From contig CAMWGS010000044.1 of the NCBI GenBank assembly GCA_947173865.1, forward strand, positions 1 through 11,040: a DNA stretch of 11,040 nucleotides, written 5' to 3'. The DNA comes from an uncultured Ruminococcus sp. GTDB taxonomy: Bacteria > Bacillota > Clostridia > Oscillospirales > Ruminococcaceae. How positions within the stretch are numbered: position 1 is the first letter of the stretch; every line of letters begins with the position of its first letter. Positions 1-6,544 of the stretch are shown piece after piece. The notes beneath the pieces are model-generated. The model worked only from the letters and a program-made list of their open reading frames with translations. It was not told where the DNA came from and made no database searches. The position numbers and the translations under genes were made by a program.

Positions 1-12
1 ATTAATATTCAC

Positions 13-41
13 ATTATAACACGTAACACACGAAAATTCAA
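13..41 (-). promoter_or_regulatory. Predicted sigma-A promoter for a gene beyond the left edge
   Basis: Read on the minus strand there is a -35 box TTGAAT (36-41), a 17-base spacer, and a perfect -10 box TATAAT (13-18). The -10 is preceded by TGT, which makes an extended -10. It lies just past the T-tract of the terminator of the beta-helix gene, so it should start a new transcript running leftwards out of the window. The gene it serves cannot be seen. Confidence 0.6.
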
Positions 42-49
42 CCAAATTG

Positions 50-84
50 CAAAAAAACAATGAAAGCCGGATTGCTCCGGCTCT
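50..84 (-). terminator. Intrinsic terminator of the beta-helix gene
   Basis: On the minus strand a hairpin with arms AGCCGG and CCGGCT (77-82 and 65-70) encloses a six-base loop. It is followed, a few bases on, by a run of seven T (51-57). It starts about 45 bases after the stop codon of the beta-helix gene and closes that transcription unit. Confidence 0.8.
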
Positions 85-128
85 CACTGTTTATAGGGTG
101 GTTTATATGAAATTAGAAGATGGCTAAA

Positions 129-2225
129 TTATTGGTGATGTCTGAAATCTTTTCCGTCTCTTTCGGGCATTTCAGGCATACCGTTTTCGTCCTGAGGAGG
201 TTCATGCATTCCCCCTCTGTTTCCACCGCCGAAGCCTCCGCCCATCATAGACTGTTTTCCGACAAATGAAACACTGCTTTCTGCTGTGAAGCTTCCGAAC
301 TCCGTACCGTCGTTATTGTAACCGCCGTTTGCATAAAGTCCGTACTGTTCTTCTGACGAAGAAGAACCTTCTGTATATAAAGTATAAGTCACACCGTTTT
401 TTATATCGGGCGAACTTATTATGATATTGTCAAAACTTTTCTGTGGTGAAAAACTTATTATTTCGTTTCCCGAATCATCGGAAAGAGTAATAAGAGTTCC
501 TCCGCTGTACGTATTATCAAAGGTTGCTGAAACGCAGTTCTGTGATGAAGTTTCAGACGGACACTCTGCCATTCCGGACATACCTGCCGCAAGAAGAACA
601 CCGCCATTAACGATAATTTCACCGTTGCTGTCTAAAGCACCGTTTCCGCTGTTTTCAGGACCGTTTACTATAACAGTACCTCCGCTGATGTTAATGTTTC
701 CGTTGGAATCAAGACCGTCGCCGTCTGCATTTATAAACACTGTTCCGCCTGTAATATTTACCGACAGGTCGTCCGAATATGTTCCCATGCCTATCTGAAC
801 AGTTTCACCGTCACTTGCATTGAAACCGTCGTCAGAGGCATTTACCTCAACTATACCGTTGTTTATATTTATAACGGATGCTTCAAGACCTTCATAAGAA
901 TTGTCAACAGAAACTTTTCCGCCGTCTATATCAATTTTCAAATCAGCATGAATACCCTTGTTGCCCGAATCAATATTCAGATTTCCTCCCGACACAACAA
1001 CATCAGAATTTGAATGAATTGCGTCATCTGCGGAATTTATACTGAAAATTCCTCCGACTATAGTTATTTCGGCATCGGCCTTTATACCTTTTGTACTTAT
1101 TGTATCAGCAGTACTTTCCGAATCTGTTGTATAAGCAAGATTCTGTTGTTGAAAGTCTCCGTCAGGCATTTCAGGTGGTTCAAAATCTTCAGGACTGAAA
1201 TTTTCAAATCCGTCAGGAAATTCAGGTCTTTCAGAGCCGTCGGGCATATCGGGTCTTTCTCCCCTGCCGAAATCTCCGCTCTTACCAAATCCCCCGAAAT
1301 CATCGGAATGGGTTTTGGTGGACTCGGAACTTCCTCCGCCTGATGTTATATTGAAATTACCGCCCTCAATGTAAACAAATCCCATTGAAGAATCGGTATT
1401 GTTGCTGGAATTAATGCCGTTTTCACCTGCTGTAAGGGTCAAATCACCGTTTGCAACTGCCACATAGTCCTTGCCTTTCACAGCGTCACCAACTGCATTT
1501 ACAGTAATCTTACCACCTGTAATAACAACATCGTCCTTTGAACGAATACCGTCATTATAGTTTCCGTTAACTTCAAGTTCACCACTGCCATTAAGCGTGA
1601 GACTGTCTTTACTGAAAATTGCCGCATCCGGTTCATCTTCGGCACTGTCGTCAAATTCATACGCCGAACCGTCCGAAATATAATTTTTACTGCCGTCTGC
1701 AAGCGTTATGAAAGTTTTTTTTGCACTTGCCACATAAATTGCTGATGAATTACTGCAATTTACCGAAGCGTTGTCAAGAACAAGCTGAACCTTGTTTTCA
1801 TCAGCGTCAACAATAATCCGACCGTCGTCAAGAGTACCGTTTATAAGATAAATACCCTCGTCTGTAATCGTAACTGTTGAACCATTGACCGAAACACCGT
1901 CACCGTTCACTTCCGCACTATTTCCTGTAAGAGAAATCTCAGCTGTCGGATTTGAATAATCAGGGTTAAGGTCTCTGTCTGAAAAAAGTTCGCTCGAAGA
2001 CGTTTTTTTTGTTTTCTGAACAGAATCAGCGGAAGTAATTTCATGTGACTCTGTTTCATTTGTTTCAGCCGATTCAGTAATTTCCTCTGTTCCGGCTGAA
2101 ACTGTCGTCATTTTCTCGGAAGTCGTCTTTTTGGAATCAGAACTATTGTTTTTATCGTTACAAGCGGTTGCCATAATAGCGAAAGTCATAGCAGTCATAA
2201 ATATGCGGTTCATAAAATCACTCAT
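129..2225 (-). CDS. Secreted parallel beta-helix carbohydrate-binding protein (Cthe_2159/DUF4353-like), probable lipoprotein
   Basis: A 698-residue extracytoplasmic protein. The start chosen is ATG at 2225, preceded by GGTGAT; ATG at 2213 is nearly as good, and a TTG at 2252 has poorer support. The N-terminus is a short signal peptide ending ATAC, with Cys22 as likely lipidation site, though the lipobox is not ideal. A Ser/Thr/Glu/Lys-rich spacer (about 23-85) follows. From about 90 to 610 run repeated short strands separated by GG turns and D-G/A-I/L-x-S/A patterns, typical of a right-handed parallel beta-helix. A Pro/Gly/Asp-rich stretch at about 307-361 interrupts it, and the C-terminus (about 660-698) is Gly-rich and then PEMPERDG-like. 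The family founder, Cthe_2159 of Clostridium thermocellum, is reported to bind cellulose and acidic sugar polymers; binding here is inferred. No sortase motif, dockerin or catalytic motif is visible. The gene has its own promoter and terminator. Confidence 0.75.
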   Translation of the reverse strand: MSDFMNRIFMTAMTFAIMATACNDKNNSSDSKKTTSEKMTTVSAGTEEITESAETNETESHEITSADSVQKTKKTSSSELFSDRDLNPDYSNPTAEISLTGNSAEVNGDGVSVNGSTVTITDEGIYLINGTLDDGRIIVDADENKVQLVLDNASVNCSNSSAIYVASAKKTFITLADGSKNYISDGSAYEFDDSAEDEPDAAIFSKDSLTLNGSGELEVNGNYNDGIRSKDDVVITGGKITVNAVGDAVKGKDYVAVANGDLTLTAGENGINSSNNTDSSMGFVYIEGGNFNITSGGGSSESTKTHSDDFGGFGKSGDFGRGERPDMPDGSERPEFPDGFENFSPEDFEPPEMPDGDFQQQNLAYTTDSESTADTISTKGIKADAEITIVGGIFSINSADDAIHSNSDVVVSGGNLNIDSGNKGIHADLKIDIDGGKVSVDNSYEGLEASVININNGIVEVNASDDGFNASDGETVQIGMGTYSDDLSVNITGGTVFINADGDGLDSNGNINISGGTVIVNGPENSGNGALDSNGEIIVNGGVLLAAGMSGMAECPSETSSQNCVSATFDNTYSGGTLITLSDDSGNEIISFSPQKSFDNIIISSPDIKNGVTYTLYTEGSSSSEEQYGLYANGGYNNDGTEFGSFTAESSVSFVGKQSMMGGGFGGGNRGGMHEPPQDENGMPEMPERDGKDFRHHQ
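588..1110 (-). repeat. Degenerate beta-helix rung repeats within the carbohydrate-binding protein
   Basis: The translated stretch shows a loosely repeating unit of roughly 20-25 residues. Each has an acidic/glycine turn such as SADDAIHSNS, NKGIHADL, SYEGLEAS, SDDGFNAS or GDGLDSNG, then a short strand and a GG turn such as VSGGNLNI, IDGGKVSV, ITGGTVFI and ISGGTVIV. This is protein-level repetition without long identical DNA copies, as expected for coils of a solenoid. A similar pair of rungs lies nearer the N-terminus, around NYNDGIRSK and VITGGKITV. Confidence 0.6.
1143..1307 (-). other. Pro/Gly/Asp/Phe-rich low-complexity insert in the beta-helix protein
   Basis: About 55 residues (roughly 307-361 of the protein) break the beta-helix pattern. 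They start Gly/Phe-rich (DDFGGFGKSGDFGRG) and continue with repeated ERPDMPDG, ERPEFPDG and PPEMPDGDF units. The composition is disordered and acidic. The same flavour returns at the extreme C-terminus (GMPEMPERDG), suggesting related linker or binding segments. Confidence 0.6.
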
Positions 2226-2291
2226 AGAATCACCATTTTTTAAAGTTCCCAATTCCGTTTGTTTCTTTTGTTTTTTATCTCTATGCCTGTT

Positions 2292-2323
2292 ATTATAGAC
2301 GTATGATATGTAAATTGTGTGAA
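2292..2323 (-). promoter_or_regulatory. Possible promoter of the beta-helix gene
   Basis: A perfect -10 box TATAAT lies at 2292-2297 on the minus strand, about 65 bases before the chosen start codon. No good -35 is seen at 17 bases: the best matches are ACACAA (2315-2320, spacer 17) and TTCACA (2318-2323, spacer 20). A weak or activator-dependent promoter is possible. Its upstream part overlaps the outer arm of an inverted repeat (2323-2363). Confidence 0.4.
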
Positions 2324-2363
2324 ATTCTGCTGAACAACTGAAAAAAATATTTTTTTCAGAATT
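2323..2363. repeat. Nested inverted repeats between the PP2C and beta-helix genes
   Basis: A perfect 22-base palindrome spans 2338-2359: CTG, seven A, TA, seven T, CAG. Overlapping it, aattctg (2323-2329) and cagaatt (2357-2363) form a second possible stem that competes for the same bases. It begins about 20 bases beyond the stop codon of the PP2C gene. It could act as a weak A/T-hairpin terminator in either direction, but no separate T-tract follows on the minus strand. A protein binding site is an alternative. Confidence 0.5.
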
Positions 2364-2382
2364 AACACAAAATTACAGTATT

Positions 2383-3855
2383 TCATGTACTCTTGCAGAA
2401 ATTCACAAAATCCCGTACAGAGTCACTGCAATTTGCGAACAGATTTATTTCAGCCGTTTTGATGTTGTAATCAAGATTGTGAATAAGTACGGGAATATCT
2501 TTACCGAACGTTTTTTCAATGAATCCCGAAGAATGAAGATTCTGGACAATATCCGCAAGAAGTTCAGTAAAGGCTTTTGTGATTGACGAATACTTTTTTA
2601 TGTCAGAACTGTCAGCATTTTCGTCATATGGATAACCACAGCTTATAATCCATTGTCTTACTATTCTCGCAGTATCGTCAGTACCGAAACTGAGTTCATT
2701 GTTCTGTAGCCAGAAAATGTAATTCCAGCGTGCTTCCTGTTTACTGTCGGCAATAGAAATATTCTTTATATATTCCGATTCGGTATTATAGCCGAGAATA
2801 ACCGTAGGCTTGCAGGGATTATCCTCGTCGTCATAGACAAACAGCGACAATGCATAGATATCCCTTTCTTCCCATGAAGATATAGTGTCTTCAATAAGCA
2901 CCGACATAAGCCTCTTTATATCCTCCGTACTTACAAAAACATCATATCTGTCATCACGGCTGTCCTCCTCGGAAGAATCTTTCAGCTCCTCAATGCATTT
3001 TTTCAGAACCTCTATATTAATGATTCCCGCACATGAAATGTCATCACCCATGCCGTTCGCAGTAATTTCGGGAAGAAGATTTGCTATATATACGTTTGTT
3101 TCTTCAAATCCCGATTCTGCAAATTTTATTGCAAGTTTTCTGTAAAAGTCGTAAAGCTGTTCTTCATTCCAGCACGACTTATCAACACCGTCTGTTCCGA
3201 GAAAAACAGCGGGCGGTACTGCTTCCTTTTCAAAATAGCAGAATCTCGCTGCATTGTTTGCATTGTCCTGACACATAGATGTCGTAACATTACCGTTACA
3301 ACAAGGGTCATCGGGAATCGGACTGTATGCAGAGCCGTCGTCAGCAACAATAACACATTTTCCGTCACCAATCTGTACACCGAAAGCAAATTCTTCCGAA
3401 ACAACAAAAAATTCAAGTGTTGTTCCGTAAGCTATAAGAAAATTACCGTCTTTATAGTACTGACGGTAATCAGCAAGTTCATCGGGTATACGTTTCAGTT
3501 CCTCGTCAGTAAAAGGGTTGTTTATATAATCGTCCGCAATTCTGTCATACCATAGAGAAACAACATTCCGCCAAAGAAAAGAAAAAAGTTTATTTCGTTT
3601 TTTTTCGCTGTCAAGAAGTATTTCCGCACCTTCCATTATATCCATAAATTCGTCAACACATTCACAGGCACACTCAACCGCAAATCTTGAACCTTTGTCC
3701 GTCCGGATATACTGAGAGCTTCCATGACCGTCTGCCACAGCCACAAATGAGTATTTATCATTGCTTACGGACATGGAACAGTCCTGACAAACTATTCCTT
3801 TCCTGACATGAAATGAACCTATAACGGTATGAGAAAAGGAAGAATAATTGTTCAT
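2383..3855 (-). CDS. PP2C-type Ser/Thr protein phosphatase with C-terminal DUF4303-like domain
   Basis: A 490-residue cytoplasmic protein with no signal peptide or membrane segment. Residues about 5-280 form a PP2C (PPM) phosphatase domain with the family's metal-binding signatures in order: CQDC with Asp25, ADGHG (41-45), GTT (144-146), IGDG (162-165), GTDGVD (220-225) and GDD (270-272). It should therefore be an active, metal-dependent phosphatase acting on phospho-Ser/Thr proteins. An acidic linker (about 288-305) leads to a second domain of about 185 residues. Its features (ERDIYALSLFVYDD, an ARWNYIFW segment, FGKDIPVLIHNLDY near the end) remind me of DUF4303, a family of unknown function; this match is from memory and tentative. 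The ATG at 3855 has a good GGAG nine bases upstream. The gene stands alone with its own strong promoter; no kinase or VWA gene is beside it, so the substrate is unknown. Confidence 0.85.
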   Translation of the reverse strand: MNNYSSFSHTVIGSFHVRKGIVCQDCSMSVSNDKYSFVAVADGHGSSQYIRTDKGSRFAVECACECVDEFMDIMEGAEILLDSEKKRNKLFSFLWRNVVSLWYDRIADDYINNPFTDEELKRIPDELADYRQYYKDGNFLIAYGTTLEFFVVSEEFAFGVQIGDGKCVIVADDGSAYSPIPDDPCCNGNVTTSMCQDNANNAARFCYFEKEAVPPAVFLGTDGVDKSCWNEEQLYDFYRKLAIKFAESGFEETNVYIANLLPEITANGMGDDISCAGIINIEVLKKCIEELKDSSEEDSRDDRYDVFVSTEDIKRLMSVLIEDTISSWEERDIYALSLFVYDDEDNPCKPTVILGYNTESEYIKNISIADSKQEARWNYIFWLQNNELSFGTDDTARIVRQWIISCGYPYDENADSSDIKKYSSITKAFTELLADIVQNLHSSGFIEKTFGKDIPVLIHNLDYNIKTAEINLFANCSDSVRDFVNFCKST

Positions 3856-3897
3856 ATTATCATTCTCCGTTCATTAAAAAGTACAAATATCATTTTA

Positions 3898-3926
3898 ATT
3901 TTATCACAAATTTATATACTTGTCAA
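3898..3926 (-). promoter_or_regulatory. Strong sigma-A promoter of the PP2C gene
   Basis: On the minus strand a consensus -35 TTGACA (3921-3926) is separated by exactly 17 bases from TAAAAT (3898-3903), which is preceded by TGA as an extended -10. Transcription should start near 3891, leaving a leader of about 36 bases before the ATG at 3855. Confidence 0.85.
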
Positions 3927-3943
3927 CAAAGCCAATAATTTCC

Positions 3944-3980
3944 GAAAAAAATTCGGACAATATCAGAAATATTATCCGAA
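3944..3980 (-). terminator. Intrinsic terminator of the MBOAT-SGNH operon
   Basis: On the minus strand TTCGGATAATAT (3969-3980) pairs with ATATTGTCCGAA (3952-3963) to form a 12-bp stem with one G-T pair and a five-base loop. Seven T follow (3945-3951). It sits nine bases past the SGNH stop codon and upstream of the PP2C promoter, so it insulates the two units. Confidence 0.9.
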
Positions 3981-3988
3981 AAATCATA

Positions 3989-4930
3989 TTAATAATATAA
4001 GTTATTTTCGTCTGAATAAATATATTCATCTGTTGTACTGAAAAATTCTACGGTTTCGGTCGTTGTTTCAGTAGTAATTTCGTCCTCTGTCTCAACAGGA
4101 ACGGTATTCAGACAAAGCCAGTCGCACCAAGTCTGATAGTACTTTGCAATTACGTGTACACCGTCATTACTGCATTCCGCCATTAAATTTCCTTCAGAAT
4201 CGTCGAAAATCTGATTTACATCAAGATAAAATATTGTCTGGTCGTCTGCAAATTCAGACTGTGCAATATTAAGATTGTTGATATTTTCATTTGTTATAAC
4301 ATCTCCCTGCAACTGTCTTACAGCAGTAACGTGCAGGCTTGACATAATATAAATTATTGCGTCAGGCTGATATTCTCTGATAGTGTTTATCAGGTTTTCA
4401 AATGAGTTTATTGTAGAATTAAAATCGTTTCCGCACTCGTTTATGCCGAGCATAACATAGACTTTTCCGTACTTATTGGCGGAAAGCATATCATAAATGG
4501 AATAACCGTTTATATATTCACTGTCAATCTTATAGGAGGCAAGTCCGACACTACAGAAGTAGTCCGCATTTTTAAGAGTTCCGTACTCATTTAATCCTAC
4601 TGTTCGTGAATCGCCTATAAAAAGTGCGTCGTCAAAATACGAAGGGTCGCTCTCAACGAAAACAGGTTCGGACGGAGGAGGTTCAGTGGTAATTTGTTCT
4701 GTTGACGGAATTGTTGTTATAACTTCACTGTCTGTTATATTTTCAGTCACGTCCGAGGTTGTAACTTCATCTTTATTTTTATTGTGTATATCAATAACAG
4801 GTGGTTTTTTTGAAGAAGCCGGCTCAACTTCCTTACTGCTTTTCCATATCTGCTTGAAAATTATCGGAGACGCAACAAAACAGGTAAGAAGCAGAAGAAC
4901 AGTATAAATACATTGTCTGAATTTTTTCAT
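3989..4930 (-). CDS. Membrane-anchored SGNH/GDSL hydrolase family protein, probable partner of the MBOAT acyltransferase
   Basis: A 313-residue protein with an N-terminal membrane segment (about 8-25, basic residues before it), then a Ser/Thr/Glu/Pro-rich spacer (31-97) and an SGNH domain outside the cell. The catalytic blocks are complete: FIGDSR with Ser108, Gly129, GINE with Asn164, and DGVH with Asp256 and His259. SGNH proteins beside MBOAT genes generally finish the transfer of an acyl group, usually acetyl, to an exported polymer, as with DltB/DltD, PatA/PatB or AlgI/AlgJ-AlgX. That role is inferred from the neighbour; an esterase removing acyl groups is the alternative. The C-terminal tail (280-313) is acidic and Thr/Glu/Tyr-rich. 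ATG at 4930 follows AGGGAG by eight bases and lies 19 bases after the MBOAT stop, in one operon. Confidence 0.85.
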   Translation of the reverse strand: MKKFRQCIYTVLLLLTCFVASPIIFKQIWKSSKEVEPASSKKPPVIDIHNKNKDEVTTSDVTENITDSEVITTIPSTEQITTEPPPSEPVFVESDPSYFDDALFIGDSRTVGLNEYGTLKNADYFCSVGLASYKIDSEYINGYSIYDMLSANKYGKVYVMLGINECGNDFNSTINSFENLINTIREYQPDAIIYIMSSLHVTAVRQLQGDVITNENINNLNIAQSEFADDQTIFYLDVNQIFDDSEGNLMAECSNDGVHVIAKYYQTWCDWLCLNTVPVETEDEITTETTTETVEFFSTTDEYIYSDENNLYY

Positions 4931-4949
4931 CTTTTTATCTCCCTTGTCA

Positions 4950-6341
4950 TCAGAATCTGAAATACATAAACGGGTCGTTCATACCCTTGTACATACAATA
5001 AACAGCTCCCCAGAATACCGCAAGAAGAATAACCGCACATACTATTGATTTTTTGTATTTTTCATAAAGTTTCTGCGGAACTCTTGTCGAGAACAGAATA
5101 CCGGCAACAAAGAATTTCCAGTATATTTTAAGATATTTTATATAGTCGCCGTCCAGTATAACGGCTTTTTCCTGCGGAATGAAAGGAAACAGTCTCTTAA
5201 AGTATATGCCGAGTTCATGGAAATCAGTAATGGCAAATATAAGCCATGTTATCGGAATTATAAGAAACATATAGCAGTGACCGAGAGCCTTGTACTTGTT
5301 GAGGAATTTTCCCGTCCAGAATTTTTCCGTTATTATGAGTACAAAAAGAACAAGTCCCCATAATACAAAGTTCCAGCTTGCACCGTGCCAAAGACCTGTA
5401 AAAAGCCATACGGCAAGAGTATTTATTATCTGTCTTTTAGAACCTTTGCGGTTTCCTCCTAAAGGAATATATATATATTCCCTGAACCATGAACCGAGAG
5501 TAATATGCCATCTTCTCCAGAACTCCGTCATTGTAAGGGAAAGATAAGGATAGTCGAAGTTTCTCGGCAGGTCAAAACCCATAAGTTTTCCGAGACCTAT
5601 CGCCATAAGGGAGTATCCGCAGAAGTCAAAATAGAGCTGGAACGAATATGCAAATACACCCAGCCATGCAAGCGGTGTGGAAATACTTTCATAACCTATC
5701 ATTGAAATATCGTTCCATAGTCCCGAAAGCTGATTTGCAATAAGCACCTTGTAACCAAGACCTATTGTGAAAGTCTTCAGTCCGTCCTCTACTTTGAATA
5801 TCGTGTGTTTACGCTTTTTAAGCTGTTCCGCCACAGTCTGATATGTAACAATAGGTCCTGCTATAAGCTGTGGAAACATACTTATGTATGCACCGTAATT
5901 AATTATATTCTTTTCGGAAACGGCTTTTCCCCTGTATACATCAATAATATATGAAACGTTCTGAAACGTATAGAAGCTTATTCCTATAGGCAGAACAATA
6001 TCCTTTACAGGAAGTTCCGAACGGAAAAGAGCATTTATATTTTCAAAGGTAAAGCCTGTATACTTAAAAAACAGAAGCCACCAGAAGTTAAATACAATGC
6101 CTATTATAAGCCATATCTTTTTATTTTTCGGAAAAGAGTCTATAAACTGTGCAATAATGAAGTTAAACAACAGTGTCAGCAGAAAAAGTACTATATAAAC
6201 AGGACTTTTCACGCCCATGCCGTAAAAAATAACACTGCACGCAAAAATAACTGCATTTTTGTATGCAGGAGGAGTAAACCCGTAAAGCAACATAAATGCA
6301 GGAAGGAATATAAACAAGAATTCAAGACTGCTGAAAACCAT
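4950..6341 (-). CDS. MBOAT family membrane-bound O-acyltransferase (AlgI-like)
   Basis: A 463-residue integral membrane protein with about ten hydrophobic segments, close to the usual length of the AlgI/DltB/PatA branch of MBOAT proteins. The N-terminus (FSSLEFLFIFLP) is typical of the AlgI type. Diagnostic motifs are FPQLIAGPI (156-164), AYSFQLYFDFCGYS (231-244), FWRRWHITLGSWFREYIYIP (274-293) and TGLWHGASWNF (315-325), which carries the invariant MBOAT histidine (His319). Such proteins pass an acyl group from a cytoplasmic donor, commonly acetyl-CoA, across the membrane to a glycan or teichoic acid. No glycan synthesis genes are in view and no D-alanine activation genes (dltA, dltC) are adjacent, so O-acetylation of an exopolysaccharide or wall polymer is the best guess. 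The ATG at 6341 has GGGTGG four bases upstream. It is the first gene of a two-gene operon with the SGNH protein. Confidence 0.93.
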   Translation of the reverse strand: MVFSSLEFLFIFLPAFMLLYGFTPPAYKNAVIFACSVIFYGMGVKSPVYIVLFLLTLLFNFIIAQFIDSFPKNKKIWLIIGIVFNFWWLLFFKYTGFTFENINALFRSELPVKDIVLPIGISFYTFQNVSYIIDVYRGKAVSEKNIINYGAYISMFPQLIAGPIVTYQTVAEQLKKRKHTIFKVEDGLKTFTIGLGYKVLIANQLSGLWNDISMIGYESISTPLAWLGVFAYSFQLYFDFCGYSLMAIGLGKLMGFDLPRNFDYPYLSLTMTEFWRRWHITLGSWFREYIYIPLGGNRKGSKRQIINTLAVWLFTGLWHGASWNFVLWGLVLFVLIITEKFWTGKFLNKYKALGHCYMFLIIPITWLIFAITDFHELGIYFKRLFPFIPQEKAVILDGDYIKYLKIYWKFFVAGILFSTRVPQKLYEKYKKSIVCAVILLAVFWGAVYCMYKGMNDPFMYFRF

Positions 6342-6414
6342 TTTACCACCCTTTGTTTTTTCTTTTGTTCCAAAGTATTTATATAAACGGCTTTAAATAT
6401 AACCGCATATTATT

Positions 6415-6443
6415 ATTCTACACGACAATCAAAAAAAAGTCAA
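6415..6443 (-). promoter_or_regulatory. Sigma-A promoter of the MBOAT-SGNH operon
   Basis: On the minus strand TTGACT (6438-6443) is followed after 17 bases by TAGAAT (6415-6420). Transcription should start near 6408, giving a leader of about 65 bases. The leader has only a weak five-pair hairpin (CGGTT with AGCCG), with no recognisable riboswitch. Confidence 0.75.
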
Positions 6444-6499
6444 TAACTTTCATATTTTGTACCAATTTGTAATAATTGTAAATTTCAATAAATAAACGT

Positions 6500-6531
6500 A
6501 AAAAATAATCTGCCGTAAAACGACAGATTAT
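6500..6531 (-). terminator. Intrinsic terminator of the ymfF-ymfH-lgt-folD operon
   Basis: On the minus strand ATAATCTGTCG (6521-6531) pairs with CGGCAGATTAT (6505-6515) in an 11-bp stem with one G-T pair and a five-base loop. A T-tract (6500-6505) overlaps the stem base. It lies about 14 bases beyond the folD stop codon. Confidence 0.9.
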
Positions 6532-6544
6532 AATTAACTGATTA

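Noticed and set aside
102..127. Short plus-strand reading frame after a GGTGG-like site (ATG AAA TTA GAA GAT GGC TAA)
   Set aside because: Only six codons, no plus-strand promoter, and it lies between a stop codon and its terminator on the opposite strand.
421..798. Plus-strand ORF of 125 codons opposite the beta-helix gene
   Set aside because: The Pro/Ser-rich translation is the antisense of repeated Gly/Asn/Thr codons in the beta-helix rungs. Other plus-strand ORFs in the window are rejected on the same grounds.
2338..2359. Palindrome as the end of an insertion sequence
   Set aside because: No transposase fragment, matching second terminal copy or target-site duplication is visible nearby.
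3989..4090. Dockerin or sortase signal on the secreted proteins, as expected in cellulosome-forming ruminococci
   Set aside because: The tail has no duplicated calcium-binding loop (DxNxD) and no LPxTG plus hydrophobic segment. The beta-helix protein also lacks both.
6342..6544. Riboswitch or RNA gene in the largest intergenic gap
   Set aside because: The gap of about 203 bases is explained by the folD terminator, the MBOAT promoter and an A/T-rich leader with only a weak hairpin.
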